Assembly (NCBI GenBank): GCA_002914805.1
Contig: JXTB01000040.1
Span: 487,549 to 551,548 of the forward strand
Origin: Parasponia andersonii
Taxonomy: Eukaryota > Streptophyta > Magnoliopsida > Rosales > Cannabaceae
Length of the DNA stretch: 64,000 nucleotides
Reading direction: 5' to 3'
Of this stretch, positions 60,837 to 64,000 are shown one piece after another (position 1 is the stretch's first letter; each line of letters starts with the position of its first letter). Position numbers and translations under genes: made by a program. The notes beneath the pieces were generated by a model. The model ran no database searches and was not told the DNA's origin. It was given only the letters and a program-made list of their open reading frames with translations.

Positions 60837-62082
60837 GTATATATACAAAATACTTGATTTCCGATCTCCAAGCAGCTGGCAGATATGCACTTTTTGATAT
60901 ATCTTCTTCTGCCCAATTAATGGTGAATTTGTTTCTTGGCCCCTAAAAGATCTCAATTCATTGTTGACGACAAAATCCACATATAGGCGGCAGTGATCAT
61001 TTGCGCATGGGGCAATGATATGCAGCACTACAATGACTGTAGCTTCATACACACTGGGTACGATGCAGTCCCGTTTCAGGGTAAATTTCGTTACATAATT
61101 CAGTCCAGAACATATTTGTCCAATAATATATTGGAAAAATATGAACAGAATTAGCTAAATCACGTAACTAAGACCGGTCTTATCGAAAAAGGACTACATC
61201 CACAGCCCATATACAAGCCTATATCTTGCTAATATAAATATATGTATATACCCCGAAGTACTAAAGGTTACGTTAGCAAACAATATATATAATGATCATT
61301 CATGAGAAAAGACTACACTATAAATGTGGCCAACTTCTCCTCCAGATCCCGTACGCGTACAGGTACGGGACCTTTTTTTTCCCTTCTTATAACCATTCTA
61401 ATATAATTAAACAGAATTCAATATGATGGCAGTGATTAATTAATATGTTTACCAAGCTCCAACAAGAATTAATAAATAGTATTTATTTTTATAACCATTT
61501 ATTCCACATGGTCAAAGATTGAAAAGTTGTTCAAATAGAGTTGAGCAGTGAAGTAAAAAAAAAGTAGAAGGATCAAATCACGCTCACATAATATGTTAGA
61601 GTATAATATTATTGTTGGTTGAACACCTCTTAATAGTTAAGTTTTTTATTGATTGATAATCTAACTAAGTGTTAGAATAGCACGCAATCTTGAGTTTGAA
61701 TTTAATTTCGCATTTGTAATTCTCTAATTGGTTGTATCTGCATACATTTCTTGACACAAAAGGTTTCTATATATGTCTTAGTGAATATGTATATGAATCC
61801 AAGCTTCTCTTGATATGCATTCCCTTTTGCTAAATATGTACTAATAGAGTTTATATTCAATGATAATGGTGGTCGATCATGATCATAACCTCCTTTGATT
61901 TCCGAAAAATGTGAAAATGAAATCCTAATTCGTTTTTCTTTTTCTTTTCTTACACAACAAAATAGAATACAACTTGTTATGTTAGAGAGGGAAGACTAAA
62001 GTGGACCATGAATGAGGTGGATAATGTCGGGGACATCATATTGACGTAGCCACACACGAGGTCTTAGGTGGCACACAAGGAG

Positions 62083-62086
<4 letters not shown>

Positions 62087-62129
<43 letters not shown>
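62087..62129. repeat. (AT)n microsatellite
   Basis: AT run of about 43 bp grading into TATG repeats. Confidence 0.95.
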
Positions 62130-62137
<8 letters not shown>

Positions 62138-63032
62138 ATGTATATGGCCGCAGCCAAGAGAGTAAAAAGAATCTGAGGTTGAGAAATAAGAGAGAATAAG
62201 TAGAGATAAGATCATGCCGGGCGTATCAAAGTTGTGACGTTACCATACGATGACTCAAGACTTATTTTGCAGTGCTTTCATGGGTACCCTTCTCTTTATA
62301 TTACATAACATCACTAAAGTGCATTTGATCATGACCATTTACACGCTTTACTTATATATTCGTATTATTTGTATACTATACATGTGTGGAAGAATTATTG
62401 TCCACAAATGTATTAAAATTTGAAATGAGTATGCTAAATTATTTTTTTTAAATAAAGACATTTTTTTCCGTCGTAAAGGACTCTAGATTTAACCTACTTT
62501 TTCAAATTGACTCATCTGATCATCACATTGGAAAACTAAACAAAAATAGAAATAAAAAGAACAAAGTACCCTCAACAAATAGTTGATAGTATATTATTAA
62601 CGTGTAAAAATGACGTCGTAAACTAAACAAAATGCAATATTTTCCAAACTTAAGAAATTCACATTGAAATATTGAAGAATAAAATTATAAAAAAATCATG
62701 AAATTTTGAGATGGACTTCCCGTCGACGAGAGAGGGCTTGGCAATCAGGATCTTACTTTTTATGCTGTAAAGTGAAAAGAAACCTAGTCTTATTGTCGCC
62801 GCCGAAGGTGTTGAACTAGAAGTTCATTCGACTTCAACGAGCTAGAGCCTTCTCATCGTCGTTTGGTGGCCGACGATGAGCACCTTCTTTATTTGCTCAG
62901 GGCTTGGCTGACAACCGTGCTGTTAGTTTAGGAAGTTTTTGTTTAATTTGGATTCTTTAGTTTGAAAAATAAATTTTAGCTTTATTCAGAAGGATGTCAT
63001 TTTGATATTGATAAGATACTTAACCAGGAAAC

Positions 63033-64000
63033 TGTTAGGGTTTATGCCCTAAAAACATGAATATTTTGGATATTTATTGAATTAATAAAATGACATTTTT
63101 TTATTTGAATTTGTGTATAATTGGTATGTCATTAAATATCAGAAAATTCCTGATTTATTTATGTGACCATAAATTTAGCATATAAGTATTATATACATGA
63201 GGATTAAATTTATGGATAATAAACTAAATACAGTCTGTAATAATTAATTAAAGTTTGAGATCTTTAATTAAATATTATTAGTACGGTCCATTAACATTGA
63301 GAATGTAATAGTTTTATCCGGACTATTGATGTGTTGATATCACAATGGAGGTACTTTATATAATTTGATTATATAGGACTGGACCAGACATGATTTGAAT
63401 CTTACATAAATTCCGTTAACTGTTGAGAGTTCAAATAATGTCACTAGATGATCATATGTATATCAACCTTAATCCTGAGTAGTTATAGACTCCTATTTAT
63501 AATATTATGTTCTTTGACATACTTGTTAAAGGTTTGTTTTTAAACAAATCGAAATACTTGTATCTTGGGAGCATGATGAAATGAGTAACTGGGAATGTAG
63601 CTTACAGATATAGAATCCATTCCTTCCATTAGGAAGCTAGAAAGATGATTCCCTTGTGTATTGATTCAGGACTTGAACAGTTTGAGTACTCAATTTATAA
63701 TAGATTTATAAATTAATTGTTCATTAGAGAATCAATGGTACACAAGGATAAAGATATAATTGGAGAGGTAAACGGAATATAACTTAGCTCCAATTATGAA
63801 TTGTCTATGGAGGATTGAACTACATGTAATGATTAAATCGATAGACTGCTCGCAGTTTTCTGAGTAAATTAATTCTGTAACTTTAAGAGTGCAATTCCAT
63901 ATTTTTAGTGGAGTAATACTGGAATTAATAAATAAGACAAATTAATTAAAGAGTTTAATTAATTGTCATAATTTATTGGAGCTTGAATTACAGGTCCATA
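63033..64000 (+). mobile_element. Left end of a copia-type LTR, running off the window
   Basis: The sequence begins TGTTAGGGTTTATGCCCTAA at 63033, whose AGGG..CCCT arms form the short inverted motif typical of a widespread plant copia-type LTR start. The following 970 bp is AT-rich and non-coding, as expected for an LTR or the internal leader of such an element. No primer site or gag is reached, so its completeness cannot be judged. Confidence 0.55.

Larger units (their letters stand above)
57496..63032. other. 5.5-kb AT-rich intergenic stretch without recognisable gene
   Basis: No open frame resembles a known protein. Simple repeats lie at 59731-59780, 60247-60278, 60804-60834 and 62087-62129. 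The part from about 58500 to 59700 is less repetitive and could be distal regulatory DNA of a gene outside the window. A GC-richer piece at about 62720-62930 (GTCGACGAGAGAGGGCTTGG and GTCGCCGCCGAAGGTG words) has no clear frame. Confidence 0.45.

Noticed and set aside
60990-61023. Small hairpin-like sequence (TGATCATT and AATGATA arms)
   Set aside because: The stem is about 10 bp with a bulge and matches no known miRNA; such hairpins are common in AT-rich DNA.

Overview
The window is nuclear DNA of a flowering plant, most likely a eudicot. The signs are AT-rich intergenic DNA with many AT microsatellites, genes with plant splice junctions, an HDA6-type histone deacetylase, an NLR-like resistance gene relic, and Ty3/gypsy Tat, Tekay-like, TRIM and copia retroelement remains. 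Nothing in the sequence fixes the species.

Region 1 (1-18.1 kb) holds all recognisable host genes. A 716-bp MITE (1821-2536) precedes a broken NLR-type gene lacking its NB-ARC domain (4219-6103). Next is a minus-strand cluster of three related small genes: A at 7112-7576, a decayed copy B at 8740-9161, and C at 10046-10795. Each has a signal-peptide-like first exon, a phase-1 intron and a second exon. A and C end in a proline-rich tail with an RQxAM core. I do not recognise this family; it looks like an undescribed set of secreted peptide precursors and is the most interesting item here. An exact 196-bp tandem duplication in the intron of C has copied part of its first exon. A single-exon spermidine-synthase-fold methyltransferase (12186-13193) and a five-exon HDA6-type RPD3 histone deacetylase (14972-17926) follow, both on the minus strand. 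I recall a similar pairing at the Arabidopsis HDA6 locus.

Region 2 (18.1-32.5 kb) starts with a hAT-like MITE carrying an 8-bp target duplication (19815-20197). A long-dead Tat-lineage Ty3/gypsy element fills 20676-32489. It contains two RNase H regions, two internal tandem arrays and a minus-strand extra coding region.

Region 3 (32.5-46.3 kb) has no recognisable gene. It holds degenerate minisatellites, CACTA-like terminal sequence, and a local tandem array split by a 2.85-kb solo LTR (40370-43215, TSD ATTAA) that itself carries a nested TRIM relic (TSD CTCTG).

Region 4 (46.3-57.5 kb) is a second, younger Tat-lineage element with both LTRs and a 5-bp target duplication (CATAT). It is also broken and also carries a minus-strand extra coding region. 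Region 5 (57.5-64 kb) is AT-rich sequence without a recognisable gene, ending in the left end of a copia-type LTR that runs out of the window.

All calls come from reading the sequence and the translations. Identities and ages are hand estimates and no database search was possible.
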